Source: Evansella cellulosilytica DSM 2522 (GTDB taxonomy: Bacteria; Bacillota; Bacilli; Bacillales; Salisediminibacteriaceae). From it: a stretch of 64,000 nt of DNA. Location of the stretch: contig NC_014829.1 of the NCBI RefSeq assembly GCF_000177235.2, forward strand, positions 4,464,001 to 4,528,000, in the 5' to 3' direction. Each line of letters begins with the position of its first letter. Positions within the stretch are counted from its first letter, which is position 1. Under the pieces are notes generated by a model. It was given only the letters and a program-made list of their open reading frames with translations, did no database searches and had not been told where the DNA came from. The translations under genes and the position numbers were made by a program. Positions 8,857 through 17,111 of the stretch are shown here, piece by piece.

Positions 8857-9219
8857 ATGGCTAAATTATTAATTACAGATGATGCCGCATTTATGCGAAT
8901 GGTACTTAAGAAAATTGTGATAGATGCAGGGTATGAAGTAGTAGGTGAAGCAGCTAACGGCCAGGAAGCTGTTGATTTATATAATGAACATAAGCCTGAT
9001 CTAGTAACAATGGATATTACGATGCCAGAAATGAACGGAATCGATGCACTTAAGAAAATTAAAGAAATTAATCCAAATGCAAAGGTCGTTATGTGCTCTG
9101 CTATGGGGCAGCAAAACATGGTTGTTGACGCCATTCAACAAGGCGCTATCGATTTTATTGTTAAGCCTTTTGACGAAGTTCGTATTAAAGAGGCATTAGA
9201 AAAAGCACTTGCTAAATAA
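8857..9219 (+). CDS. cheY: Chemotaxis response regulator CheY
   Basis: This is a 120-aa stand-alone receiver domain. The acidic pocket is D8-D9, the phosphoacceptor is D53 in TMDITMPEMNG, with S81 in MCSAMGQQ and K103 in IVKPF. The sequence is of the Bacillus/Thermotoga CheY subtype (DDAAFMRM, SAMGQQ). In Bacillus subtilis CheY-P promotes counter-clockwise flagellar rotation via FliM and is dephosphorylated by FliY. I chose ATG at 8857 after GGAGGAGG; an upstream TTG at 8833 overlaps that site. The gene is not in a flagellar operon: it has its own sigma-A-like promoter and terminator. It could instead serve another phosphorelay, but the similarity to CheY is strong. Confidence 0.9.
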   Translation: MAKLLITDDAAFMRMVLKKIVIDAGYEVVGEAANGQEAVDLYNEHKPDLVTMDITMPEMNGIDALKKIKEINPNAKVVMCSAMGQQNMVVDAIQQGAIDFIVKPFDEVRIKEALEKALAK

Positions 9220-9231
9220 TATCACTTAGAG

Positions 9232-9259
9232 AGATTAGGGTATAACCTAATCTTTTTTC
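9232..9259 (+). terminator. Intrinsic terminator of cheY
   Basis: AGATTAGG (9232-9239) pairs perfectly with CCTAATCT (9246-9253) and runs into seven T. It starts 12 bases after the cheY stop. Confidence 0.85.
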
Positions 9260-9389
9260 TTGCCCTTAAAAATTGAGTGAAACATATATTTATATGCTGT
9301 CTCGCTTTCACTTCCCACCCCTCATCTTAAGTTTCCTTATTTCCCCATTATAATGTGCATCATGCCTTTTTTTCAATAATTGCTCTCTT

Positions 9390-9418
9390 TTGCAGTTTTC
9401 TCCTTTACTGTATACAAT
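9390..9418 (+). promoter_or_regulatory. Probable promoter of the ATP-grasp-yojF-bshB2 operon
   Basis: TTGCAG (9390-9395) and TACAAT (9413-9418) are 17 bases apart, about 35 bases before the ATG of the ATP-grasp gene. Confidence 0.6.
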
Positions 9419-9453
9419 ATTGAGAAGAACTTATATTACTGGAGGAACGCCAT

Positions 9454-10386
9454 ATGAAAAAGGTTTATATCATCCATGAAAACGATGATTGGACGAAGCC
9501 GTTACTTGAAGCTTTAAAAGAAGAAGGTGTTCCCTTTGAAGATTGGCATTTACACGAAGGGATCGTTCCGTTAGATGAGTCGCCACCTGAAGGGGTTTTT
9601 TACAATAGAATGAGTGCATCTTCGCATTCACGAGGTCACCGCTACGCCCCAGAACTTACTCATGCCGTGTTAACATGGTTAGAGGCAGCTGGAAGAAGGG
9701 TTCTAAATGGTCGCCATGCACTTCAGCATGAATTAAGTAAGGTCATGCAATACGAGGCGCTGAAAAAATATGATGTAGCTATTCCAAAAACAACAGCTGC
9801 AGTAGGTATTTCCTCACTTCTCAAGGCGGCAAAGGATTTTCCAACTCCTTTTATTACGAAACATAATAGAGCTGGAAAGGGATTAGGTGTTCATAAATTC
9901 GATTCTTATCAAGCGCTCGAGACTTTTATAGAGGATGGCAAGCTTGAGGAATCCGTTGATGGGGTCATGCTTTTACAGCAGTACATTTCATCTCCTACAC
10001 AAACGATTACACGTTGTGAATTTGTAGCAGGTAAGTTTTTGTACGCAGTAAGGGTTGATACATCTGAAGGCTTTGAACTTTGTCCTGCAGAAGCGTGTGC
10101 AATCGGTGATCAGTTTTGTCCAACAGATGGTACAGAGCCGAAGCCTAAATTTGAAATTATCAAAGATTATTCTCATCCTGTGATTGAAAAATATGAAAAG
10201 TATTTACAGGCAGAAGGCATTTATTTCGCTGGTATTGAGAATATTACCGATGCAAGCGGGCACTTATACACGTATGACGTAAACACGAATACAAACTATA
10301 ATCCGGAAGCTGAAAAGAAAGCAAACAAATTCGGAATGAGGGAAGTTGCTCGTGCACTTAAGAAAGAATTAGAATCATTAAAGTAG
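9454..10386 (+). CDS. ATP-grasp ligase, RimK/glutathione-synthetase-like, substrate unknown
   Basis: This is a 310-aa ATP-grasp enzyme. The central domain carries PFITKHNRAGKGLGVHKF, the nucleotide-binding Lys plus the Gly-rich loop. The C-terminal part has metal-binding DVNTNTNYN preceded by YFAGIENI. Such enzymes couple ATP cleavage to amide or thioester bond formation, typically joining an amino acid to a carboxylate. A clean AGGAGG-like site (TGGAGGAA) precedes the ATG. It is the first gene of a three-gene unit ahead of yojF and bshB2 with a 28-base gap before the yojF start, so a link to bacillithiol or low-molecular-weight thiol chemistry is possible but is inference only. I cannot assign the substrate. 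Confidence 0.75.
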   Translation: MKKVYIIHENDDWTKPLLEALKEEGVPFEDWHLHEGIVPLDESPPEGVFYNRMSASSHSRGHRYAPELTHAVLTWLEAAGRRVLNGRHALQHELSKVMQYEALKKYDVAIPKTTAAVGISSLLKAAKDFPTPFITKHNRAGKGLGVHKFDSYQALETFIEDGKLEESVDGVMLLQQYISSPTQTITRCEFVAGKFLYAVRVDTSEGFELCPAEACAIGDQFCPTDGTEPKPKFEIIKDYSHPVIEKYEKYLQAEGIYFAGIENITDASGHLYTYDVNTNTNYNPEAEKKANKFGMREVARALKKELESLK

Positions 10387-10414
10387 TGAAGTGCGGATAG
10401 GAGGTTACATTACA

Positions 10415-10765
10415 TTGATACCGATAGACAAGCAAAAGGTTCAAGAACAACTTAGTAGGCTCAAAGGCAAGCAGCTTTATGTCCATCTTGAAACAACAAA
10501 CGGGGCATATGCTTCGCATCACGACCAATCCTTTTTATCTGCTGGTGCTTTCATTAGAAATGCACAGCTCACGTTTTATCAAGGAAGTATAAAAGGAGAT
10601 GGCCCTTATCGTATTGGCCTCGAATCAGAAATTGGTTGGTTATACGCAGAGGGTTTAACAGATTGGGTCGTTGACACTAAGAACAGAGTATTGTTTGCAG
10701 GACATGATAAGGATGGAAGACTCGCGATTGCATTCGAGCTAAGTGAGACTCCTTTTCCGAAATAA
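10415..10765 (+). CDS. yojF: YojF-like protein (DUF1806)
   Basis: This small protein of 116 aa belongs to DUF1806; I recognise the Bacillus YojF pattern GAYA(S/A)HxDxSF...FIRNAxxTF...GDxPYRxGL...YAEGLTD...LLFAGHDxxGRLAxAxxLSxxPF. The function is unknown, but it is fused operonically to bshB2 in Bacillus as well. I chose TTG at 10415, ten bases after GGAGG; the GTG at 10391 lies upstream of that site and is unlikely. Forty-six bases separate it from bshB2. Confidence 0.82.
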   Translation: MIPIDKQKVQEQLSRLKGKQLYVHLETTNGAYASHHDQSFLSAGAFIRNAQLTFYQGSIKGDGPYRIGLESEIGWLYAEGLTDWVVDTKNRVLFAGHDKDGRLAIAFELSETPFPK

Positions 10766-10811
10766 CTTTTACTAGAGCAGATGTAACCTTTTTAGGAAAG
10801 GAAGTGGTTAA

Positions 10812-11486
10812 ATGGAACGCCACGTACTAGTCGTATTTCCGCATCCAGATGACGAAGCGTTCGGAGTTGCAGGGACAATATTATCTCATACTGAGGCTGG
10901 CACACCCGTGACCTATATATGCTTGACGCTAGGTGAGATGGGGAGAAATATGGGACGGCCACTAATTGCCAATAGAGAGACGCTACCAGAGATACGAAAA
11001 AAAGAGCTAGATGAAGCGTGTCGCCTTTTAGGTATTAAAGATTTACGCCGATTTGGCTTAAGAGATAAAACTGTTGAATTTACAGATCAAGAAAAGATTA
11101 TTAATCATATATTAGAAGTTATTAATGAGGTTAATCCTTCTTTAATCATTACCTTCTATCCAGGGTATGCTGTACACCCAGATCATGATGCTACAGGTGC
11201 TGCAGTTGTGCAAGCTGTTTTACGTTTAAATAAGGAGCAGCGTCCTAAAATACATGCCATTGCCTTTAGTGAGGGAAGTGAAGCAATCATTGGTTCTCCA
11301 GATGTCATCAATGATGTTTCAGCTTTTGCCGAAAGAAAAATAGCTGTCCTTGAGGCTCATGAATCTCAAACAGCGAACTTTATACCTGCTTTGAAAAAAG
11401 GCTATGCACAGAAAGAAGAGGCAGCTATAGAAAGGTTAACGAAGGAGTCTTTTTGGACATATCCGATCTCTGATGAAGATGTTTAA
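10812..11486 (+). CDS. bshB2: Bacillithiol biosynthesis deacetylase BshB2
   Basis: This is a zinc-dependent LmbE/PIG-L family deacetylase that removes the acetyl group from GlcNAc-malate in bacillithiol synthesis, or hydrolyses bacillithiol conjugates. The metal-binding motif HPDDE is in VVFPHPDDEAFG, and the second His pair is in HPDHDATG. The catalytic Asp is in HPDDE (AHPDD equivalent). Length 224 aa fits BshB2 (YojG). AAGGAAGTGG precedes the ATG. It is the last gene of the operon with yojF and the ATP-grasp gene, and is followed by a bidirectional terminator. Confidence 0.9.
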   Translation: MERHVLVVFPHPDDEAFGVAGTILSHTEAGTPVTYICLTLGEMGRNMGRPLIANRETLPEIRKKELDEACRLLGIKDLRRFGLRDKTVEFTDQEKIINHILEVINEVNPSLIITFYPGYAVHPDHDATGAAVVQAVLRLNKEQRPKIHAIAFSEGSEAIIGSPDVINDVSAFAERKIAVLEAHESQTANFIPALKKGYAQKEEAAIERLTKESFWTYPISDEDV

Positions 11487-11587
11487 ATAAGAAGTCCATA
11501 AGCTACTATTCGTCTTGTCAATGGCTATACTAGCATTGCACTTATATGGGGTGAACTCAAAAGGTCGAATTTTAGAGTCCACCGTCT

Positions 11588-11629
11588 AAAAAAAACTTTC
11601 ATCCTTTTTAAGCGGATGAAAGTTTTTTT
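11588..11629. terminator. Bidirectional intrinsic terminator
   Basis: AAACTTTCATCC (11593-11604) pairs with GGATGAAAGTTT (11614-11625). T runs follow on both strands, so the hairpin ends bshB2 on the plus strand and the gene at 11631-12146 on the minus strand. Confidence 0.88.
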
Positions 11630-11630
11630 A

Positions 11631-12146
11631 TCACATCGTATCCTTTTCCATCTTTTCGTACTTATACGGCAATGACTCTCCTGTCATTTCTTGCAATAGT
11701 GATAATATCGCTTTTGTTGAAGTGACATTATATGAAAAGGTCCGATATCGATTTGGTAAACGGGCTGTAATAGTAACTTGCAGACGGTCAACCTCATATC
11801 TTACAATTTGATTCGTATCAATAACGGTTTTAATTTTCCTAAACAACGGAACAAATAAAATAAACCGATTTGTAACAACTAAAAACCCTTTTTTCTCCAT
11901 TCTCAACCGAATTGCTTCAACGGTAAGGAGCGGTTTTTCATTAACGATACTTCGCACTTTAAACCCGACTATCATTCTAGCTATCATATCAATTCCAAAT
12001 GATAGCATAAAAGCAATCGCTACACTTGCTATCGTATACATCCATCCTATTTGCCAAAATAGCGTTCCACCTAGAACACCAAAGATGAGCCAGGACACAA
12101 TATAGCGAAAATACTTATCTGATATCAATCTTGTTCTTCCAACCAT
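11631..12146 (-). CDS. Membrane-anchored protein, possibly with a bacterial PH-like domain
   Basis: The 171-aa protein has two adjacent membrane helices near the N-terminus (residues about 14-30 and 33-58) followed by a cytoplasmic domain of about 100 residues. That domain has the strand pattern LVVTNRFILFVPLFRKIKTVI, reminiscent of bacterial PH (bPH) domains, then a C-terminal helix. I do not recognise a named family; the PH resemblance is inference from pattern. The ATG at 12146 lies upstream of nothing else on that strand, so it is probably monocistronic, ending in the shared bidirectional terminator. Confidence 0.6.
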   Translation of the reverse strand: MVGRTRLISDKYFRYIVSWLIFGVLGGTLFWQIGWMYTIASVAIAFMLSFGIDMIARMIVGFKVRSIVNEKPLLTVEAIRLRMEKKGFLVVTNRFILFVPLFRKIKTVIDTNQIVRYEVDRLQVTITARLPNRYRTFSYNVTSTKAILSLLQEMTGESLPYKYEKMEKDTM

Positions 12147-12254
12147 TACTCCTCACCACCCCTACTTGTTTTGTGTAACTATAAACTATAACATATTATA
12201 TGCAGTTTTGAAACTATTTTTACAGTTTTTTTAGAGACTCTGTTAAAAGCTAAT

Positions 12255-12456
12255 GTTGATTTTCACGAAAGGTGCGAGACGCCTGCGACGAGCGTTACAT
12301 CACGATTAAGCTTCGAGTTGTCTCGACGGATACAACTCCAGAGCGTTGCATGTAGAGGAAGAGACAGGTTGTTAGCTGAAGATCCCGCAGGGTGTGGTGC
12401 CCGAGGAAGCTGAAGCAATGCCTGCGGCAAGCGAGCATCCTGAAGCGAAAATCAAC
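12255..12456. repeat. MITE-like dispersed repeat with GTTGATTTTC ends
   Basis: This 202-bp non-coding element has terminal inverted repeats GTTGATTTTC / GAAAATCAAC. It shares an identical 57-base block (12275-12331) with the shorter element at 23763-23902. The interior is GC-rich and full of short inverted repeats. A 71-codon reading frame across it has no ribosome binding site. The remaining bases of the gap 12147-12675 hold only a weak promoter for the M29 peptidase (TTTCAT 12605, TACAAT 12628). Confidence 0.7.
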
Positions 12457-12675
12457 AACAAAGTTTAACATATCCTTTTTAAATATAAGTCCCTGATTTC
12501 CTCTGAACATCTAGTATAACTAGTCTTTTTGCAGAATAGTCTCTTCGTGGTAGATATTTTCACAACATATTTCCACATCATTTCCACTTATTTTCACAGT
12601 AAAGTTTCATAATATTTCGGAAGCTGATACAATAATATACATGAATATATTCGAAATAGAAAAGGGAGATGAAGC

Positions 12676-13908
12676 ATGACAACTTTTGATGAGAAATTAG
12701 AAAAATATGCTGAGCTGGCTGTTAAAATAGGAATTAATGTTCAAGAAGGACAAACGCTCGTTGTAAATGCTCCTATTTCATCCGCAGATTTTGTTCGTCT
12801 CGTTGCCAAAAAAGCTTATGAGGTTGGAGCAAAAAATGTCCATGTTGAGTGGAACGATGATGAGCTTACTCGCTTAAAATATGACTTAGCTCCGTTTGAA
12901 GCATTCAAGGAAGCACCTGCATGGAAGGCAAAGGGCTTTGAGGAATTAGCAGAAAAGGGTGCTGCTTTCATGACGATAAAATCGACTGATCCAGAACTGT
13001 TAAAGGGTGTAGATCCAGAAAAAATAGCAACGGCTAATAAAACACAAGGTCAATTAATGAATACATTTAGAAAATACATACAATCTGATAAAGTTAGCTG
13101 GCTTGTTTTTTCCACGCCATCAAAATCATGGGCGGCAAAGGTCTTTCCTGGAGTACCTGAAGAACAACAAGAAGAAAAACTTTGGGAAGCGATGTTTGAA
13201 ACGGTTCGTATTAACACCGCTAATCCAGTTACAGCTTGGAAAGAGCATGATGAAAATTTACAGACAAAAGCGAAGGTGCTTACTGAAAAACAGTATAAGC
13301 AGTTACAATATAAAGCACCTGGTACTGACCTCACGATTGATCTTCCAGAGGGACACATTTGGATTGGCGGTGGTGGCCCTAACGAAGACGGTGTTCACTT
13401 CGTCGCTAACATGCCTACAGAAGAAGTGTTTACTGCTCCAAAAAAGGATGGGGTAAATGGGACAGTAACAAACACAAAGCCATTGAACTACGGAGGAAAT
13501 ACGATTGATGATTTCTCCCTTACTTTTGAAAACGGCAAGGTCGTTGCTTTTTCAGCAAAAGAAGGGGAAGAAACGTTAAAACATTTGTTAGATACAGATG
13601 AGGGTGCACGCTATTTAGGTGAAGTAGCACTTGTACCACATAGCTCTCCGATCTCTCAATCCGGCATTTTGTTTTATAATACTTTATATGATGAAAATGC
13701 TTCCAACCACATTGCACTAGGAAGTGCATACCCTACTAACCTTCAAGGTGGCGCAAAAATGTCTAATGAGGAGTTAGAGGCTAACGGAATAAATACAAGT
13801 ATGACTCATGTTGATTTTATGATCGGATCTGGAGAGATGGATATTGATGGCGTGAAAGCAGACGGAACTACTGAGCCAATCTTTAGAAATGGTGAATGGG
13901 CTTTTTAA
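12676..13908 (+). CDS. M29 family aminopeptidase (AmpS/PepS type)
   Basis: This is a dinuclear-metal aminopeptidase of family M29 acting in the cytoplasm on N-terminal residues of peptides. The N-terminal signature KYAELAVKIGINVQEGQTLVVNAP is characteristic, as are the metal-ligand regions with conserved Glu and His (NMPTEEVFTAP, EVALVPHSSPIS, NHIALGSAYP). Length 410 aa is normal. AAGGGAGATG precedes the ATG. It is a single-gene transcript with a candidate promoter at 12605-12633 (TTTCAT-17-TACAAT) and a terminator at 14021. Confidence 0.93.
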   Translation: MTTFDEKLEKYAELAVKIGINVQEGQTLVVNAPISSADFVRLVAKKAYEVGAKNVHVEWNDDELTRLKYDLAPFEAFKEAPAWKAKGFEELAEKGAAFMTIKSTDPELLKGVDPEKIATANKTQGQLMNTFRKYIQSDKVSWLVFSTPSKSWAAKVFPGVPEEQQEEKLWEAMFETVRINTANPVTAWKEHDENLQTKAKVLTEKQYKQLQYKAPGTDLTIDLPEGHIWIGGGGPNEDGVHFVANMPTEEVFTAPKKDGVNGTVTNTKPLNYGGNTIDDFSLTFENGKVVAFSAKEGEETLKHLLDTDEGARYLGEVALVPHSSPISQSGILFYNTLYDENASNHIALGSAYPTNLQGGAKMSNEELEANGINTSMTHVDFMIGSGEMDIDGVKADGTTEPIFRNGEWAF

Positions 13909-14020
13909 GTTTATACACTTTATTATTTCTAGAAAGACTGAAAAGTTTAATTGACTTTTCTAACGGATTCCGTTCCCTATCGCAAAACTTTAAATTGCAT
14001 ACAAAAATGTACAACAAATT

Positions 14021-14049
14021 GTGCTGTTAATTGCAGCACTTTTTGTTTT
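14021..14049 (+). terminator. Intrinsic terminator
   Basis: GTGCTG (14021-14026) pairs with CAGCAC (14034-14039), followed by TTTTTGTTTT. It is the likely end of the M29 aminopeptidase transcript. Confidence 0.7.
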
Positions 14050-14159
14050 CAAAAAAAATGACGCAGTTCTACACGAACCGAGTCATAACTAACATACTTG
14101 TATTTTACTCTTATTAAACTAACGCTCTCCGATAGTTTAAGTATATATTTTCACTAATA

Positions 14160-14537
14160 TCATTTAGAAGTAATTCTTAGAAAATACCCATCTGGGTCAG
14201 CTATTTTAAAACCTCTCATATCCCAAGGGTATTTTTCCACACCAATCTCAATTGGATGATTGTTTTCGAGGCATCGATGATGTACTGTTTCTAACTCGTC
14301 TACAACTATAATGAACTCAAAACCATTTCCTTTAACTTTGCTTTTTGCTTTATTTTTAAAGAAATGATTATCATCTAAGACCGTTTCTGAAGTTATTAAT
14401 AATGAAAAACAATCATAATTAAAACGTGCGGACCGTTCATTCCTACCGTAGAGTTCTAAACCAATTATGTCTTGATAAAATTTTATAGATTCCTCAATGT
14501 CCTTAACATACAATTCCACACGAAAAAGAACACTCAC
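14160..14537 (-). CDS. VOC family (glyoxalase/bleomycin-resistance-like) protein
   Basis: This is a 125-aa vicinal-oxygen-chelate fold protein with two beta-alpha-beta-beta-beta halves. The N-terminal strand and helix are RVELYVKDIEESIKFYQDIIGLEL, and the C-terminal half ends with the usual DPDGYFLRI. Metal ligand positions cannot be assigned with confidence. Such proteins include glyoxalases, dioxygenases and antibiotic-binding proteins; nothing here identifies which. The start is GTG at 14537 with a moderate GAAGGG upstream. The gene stands alone. Confidence 0.8.
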   Translation of the reverse strand: MSVLFRVELYVKDIEESIKFYQDIIGLELYGRNERSARFNYDCFSLLITSETVLDDNHFFKNKAKSKVKGNGFEFIIVVDELETVHHRCLENNHPIEIGVEKYPWDMRGFKIADPDGYFLRITSK

Positions 14538-14686
14538 ATTTCCAAATCCCTTCTTTGAAAGCTATTTTTTTATTGACTCCTTCTTTCACGAAACCTCCCC
14601 CTTTGTTGAACAAGAGTAGCGTCAGCTTCTTGTGTTAACGCAACCCGTTTGTTGCATCGTAAAAGTTTGAATTAAAATTATATTGA

Positions 14687-14842
14687 TTAAAATATAAGTT
14701 TTTTAATTAATAAAAAGCCATATATCAAAGCACCAAAAATTACAATAAATAACCCCATCATTACTAATCCATAGACAAAACCTTTACCCATAGAGAATAA
14801 ATCTAAGAACATATTTTTAAAAGTACCATATACCTTATTCAT
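14687..14842 (-). CDS. Small membrane protein, 51 aa
   Basis: This is a short protein with an amphipathic N-terminal part (NKVYGTFKNMFLDLFSMGKG) and one strongly hydrophobic segment (FVYGLVMMGLFIVIFGALIY) followed by a Lys-containing end. I chose the ATG at 14842 because GGGGAGG precedes it closely; upstream in-frame codons to 14884 have no such site. I do not recognise the family. Lone position and good ribosome binding site suggest a genuine small membrane peptide. Confidence 0.6.
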   Translation of the reverse strand: MNKVYGTFKNMFLDLFSMGKGFVYGLVMMGLFIVIFGALIYGFLLIKKLIF

Positions 14843-15220
14843 AATCCTCCCCTTTTCCGATAAATACCTTAAAAATATTAACACTTCTCGTGCTACTCCC
14901 CTTGAGTTTAAGTGTTCAATTTCACACTCTCTGTATTTTCACTAATATCATTTTAACGTCTTTTTTTCGATGGCTCCCCAATTACTAAAGATAACATTAC
15001 AAGATATTTTATCACAGTCATATTTTTAAAATATGGGTTTGAGTACGGGTAATAATGTCACTTATAGCAAACAATTTTAATATAGTCAGTGTTTCTTCCT
15101 ATTAACACGTATTTTGTCAGATTATTTTACATATGAATTTTACTTTTTTTAGAAAAAAGACTACTAATTTATCAGAAAATTTATATAATATAGACAACTA
15201 TTAAAAAAGGGGGGATTTAT
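14843..15220. other. Intergenic region, only a weak promoter signal
   Basis: This AT-rich gap precedes the AGCS symporter. A TATAAT at 15184-15189 could be its -10 element, but no convincing -35 lies 17 bases upstream. I see no ORF, riboswitch or strong hairpin. Confidence 0.45.
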
Positions 15221-16597
15221 ATGGTTGAATGGTTTGAAAATTTCTTGGGGGCCGTTAATGATGTTGTTTGGGGCCCACCTATGCTCATTCTTATTGTTGG
15301 TACTGGTATCTTTTTGACATTTCGTCTCGCATTTTTACAATTCCGTACTTTACCTTATTCTTTAAAGCTTGCGTTTAGTCGTCGCGCACAAGACAAAAAA
15401 TCTCCTGGGGATATTTCCCACTTCCAAGCATTAACAACCGCTTTAGCTGCAACGATTGGTATTGGTAACATCGCTGGTGTTGCAACTGCCGTCGTTCTTG
15501 GGGGGCCAGGTGCTGTTTTTTGGATGTGGATTTCCGCATTGTTCGGAATGGCGACGAAGTATGCTGAGGCCATTCTTGCCGTTAAGTACCGTGTTCAAGG
15601 AAAGAACGGTGAATTCTCTGGTGGCCCAATGTACTACATAGAGAAAGGGTTGAAGCTGAAATGGCTTGCTGTTCTCTTTGCAGTATTTGGTGCTATCGCT
15701 GCCTTTGGTATTGGTAACGTCGTTCAATCAAATGAAGTATCCTCTGCTTTAAATTCGACCTTTAATGTACCTACTTGGATTACTGGTATTGTATTAACCG
15801 TATTAGCTGGTCTCGTTATTTTAGGTGGTATTAAAAAAATCGGAAAAGTTACAGCGTATATCGTTCCGTTCATGGCACTCTTTTATGTCGGTGCGGGTCT
15901 TGTCATAATTGTAACTAATTTTAATCTCGTTCCAGCAGCTGTTAATTTAATTTTTACTGAAGCATTTACTGGTAGTGCTATTATCGGTGGTGGTATTGGT
16001 GCTGCTATCCGCTACGGGGTTGCTCGTGGGGTATTCTCGAACGAAGCTGGTCTCGGTTCTGCACCAATTGCAGCAGCTGCTGCAAGAACTGATTATCCTG
16101 GTCGCCAAGCACTCGTATCGATGACACAAGTATTTATTGATACGATCGTCGTTTGTTCGATCACTGGTATTGCAATCGTAATGGGTAATATTTATATGGA
16201 TGGATTAAATGGTGCATCCTTAACTAGTCAAACATTTGAGCTCTTCTTAGGTAGCACAGGCTCAACAATTGTTACTATCGGCTTAACATTCTTTGCATTC
16301 TCTACGATATTAGGATGGTCTTATTATGGAGAGAAGTGTTTCAATTACTTATTTAAAGAGGAAAGCACAAAATATTATCGTATCTTATTTGTACTTTTAA
16401 TTTTCGCTGGAGCTTTAGGTTCAAATGATATTATTTGGAACTTTGCCGATGCAGCTAATGCTATGATGGCAGTACCAAACTTAATTGGTCTACTTGGACT
16501 TTCTGGAATTGTCGTAGCTGAGACAAACCGTTTCCTAAAAGTAGCCAAAGCAGAAAAAGCAGCGAAATCTTCTGATCCACCTGCCGTAAATGAATAA
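15221..16597 (+). CDS. Alanine/glycine:cation symporter (AGCS family)
   Basis: This is a sodium- or proton-coupled amino acid carrier with about 10-11 membrane helices. Family signatures are clear: ALAATIGIGNIAGVATAVVLGGPGAVFWMW, the GGPMYYIEKGL motif, and RGVFSNEAGLGSAPIAAAAA. Length 458 aa is normal. A GGGGGG-rich ribosome binding site precedes the ATG. Bacillus paralogues include AlsT and GlnT; substrate (alanine, glycine or glutamine) cannot be decided. In an alkaliphile sodium coupling is likely. It is followed by a dispersed repeat and terminator, and then by another transporter-like gene on the same strand. Confidence 0.94.
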   Translation: MVEWFENFLGAVNDVVWGPPMLILIVGTGIFLTFRLAFLQFRTLPYSLKLAFSRRAQDKKSPGDISHFQALTTALAATIGIGNIAGVATAVVLGGPGAVFWMWISALFGMATKYAEAILAVKYRVQGKNGEFSGGPMYYIEKGLKLKWLAVLFAVFGAIAAFGIGNVVQSNEVSSALNSTFNVPTWITGIVLTVLAGLVILGGIKKIGKVTAYIVPFMALFYVGAGLVIIVTNFNLVPAAVNLIFTEAFTGSAIIGGGIGAAIRYGVARGVFSNEAGLGSAPIAAAAARTDYPGRQALVSMTQVFIDTIVVCSITGIAIVMGNIYMDGLNGASLTSQTFELFLGSTGSTIVTIGLTFFAFSTILGWSYYGEKCFNYLFKEESTKYYRILFVLLIFAGALGSNDIIWNFADAANAMMAVPNLIGLLGLSGIVVAETNRFLKVAKAEKAAKSSDPPAVNE

Positions 16598-16656
16598 AGC
16601 TTGTAAGTTAGTTGTTTTGCGGTAAGTACTAACATCTTAATAGTCACATCAATAGA

Positions 16657-16766
16657 GAGGATGTCCCAAAAGCTAATATAATTTCTGGCAATGACTCCAC
16701 TCGCCGCGCGCCCATTATAAGAAATCACTTATAATGCGCTTTAAGAAATTGCGGCGCCTCCGTACA
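16657..16766 (-). repeat. Dispersed repeat core, copy 2
   Basis: This is the inverted partner of 3418-3529, running from GTCCCAAAAGCT to CTCCGTACA. Its middle contains the internal hairpin CATTATAAG/CTTATAATG. It is directly followed by the GGCTCAAAAGGT hairpin at 16773. A core-less version, GTCCCAAAGCTATTAGAGGTTGACTC in two abutting pieces, is found at 52580. No protein is encoded. Confidence 0.7.
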
Positions 16767-16772
16767 GTGTTT

Positions 16773-16822
16773 AGAGGATGGCTCAAAAGGTAAAAATTCG
16801 ACCTTTTGAGTCATCCTCTTTC
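16773..16822 (+). terminator. Stereotyped GCTCAAAAGGT hairpin terminator
   Basis: AGAGGATGGCTCAAAAGGT (16773-16791) pairs over 19 positions with ACCTTTTGAGTCATCCTCT (16801-16819), with one mismatch, followed by TTTCT. It ends the symporter transcript. The remaining bases to 17111 are AT-rich with no gene. Confidence 0.8.
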
Positions 16823-17111
16823 TCTGTTTCAATTCAAATGAATTGAAACGAAAATGAATAAATAATACATTCCATTCATAAATAATAGCATTCTTATCTT
16901 TTTTATACTCCAACAAAAAACTATTAATATAATAATAAGTATATTTTCTATTAAAAAAGCGCTATACATAGCAGTAACTACGTGTTTTACAGCTTTCAAA
17001 TAGTATATTTAATATTTTTTTAGAATAAATATAAATTTTATATTGATAATTTACCAGTTTTACATTAAAATTAGTTTCATTGCATATTTATAAATTTTTG
17101 AGGTGATTATT

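Noticed and set aside
12295-12510. 71-codon ORF on the minus strand
   Set aside because: It lies in the dispersed repeat at 12255-12456 and has no ribosome binding site.
13103-13456. 117-codon ORF inside the M29 aminopeptidase
   Set aside because: It is a shifted-frame reading of the aminopeptidase coding sequence, with basic low-complexity product.
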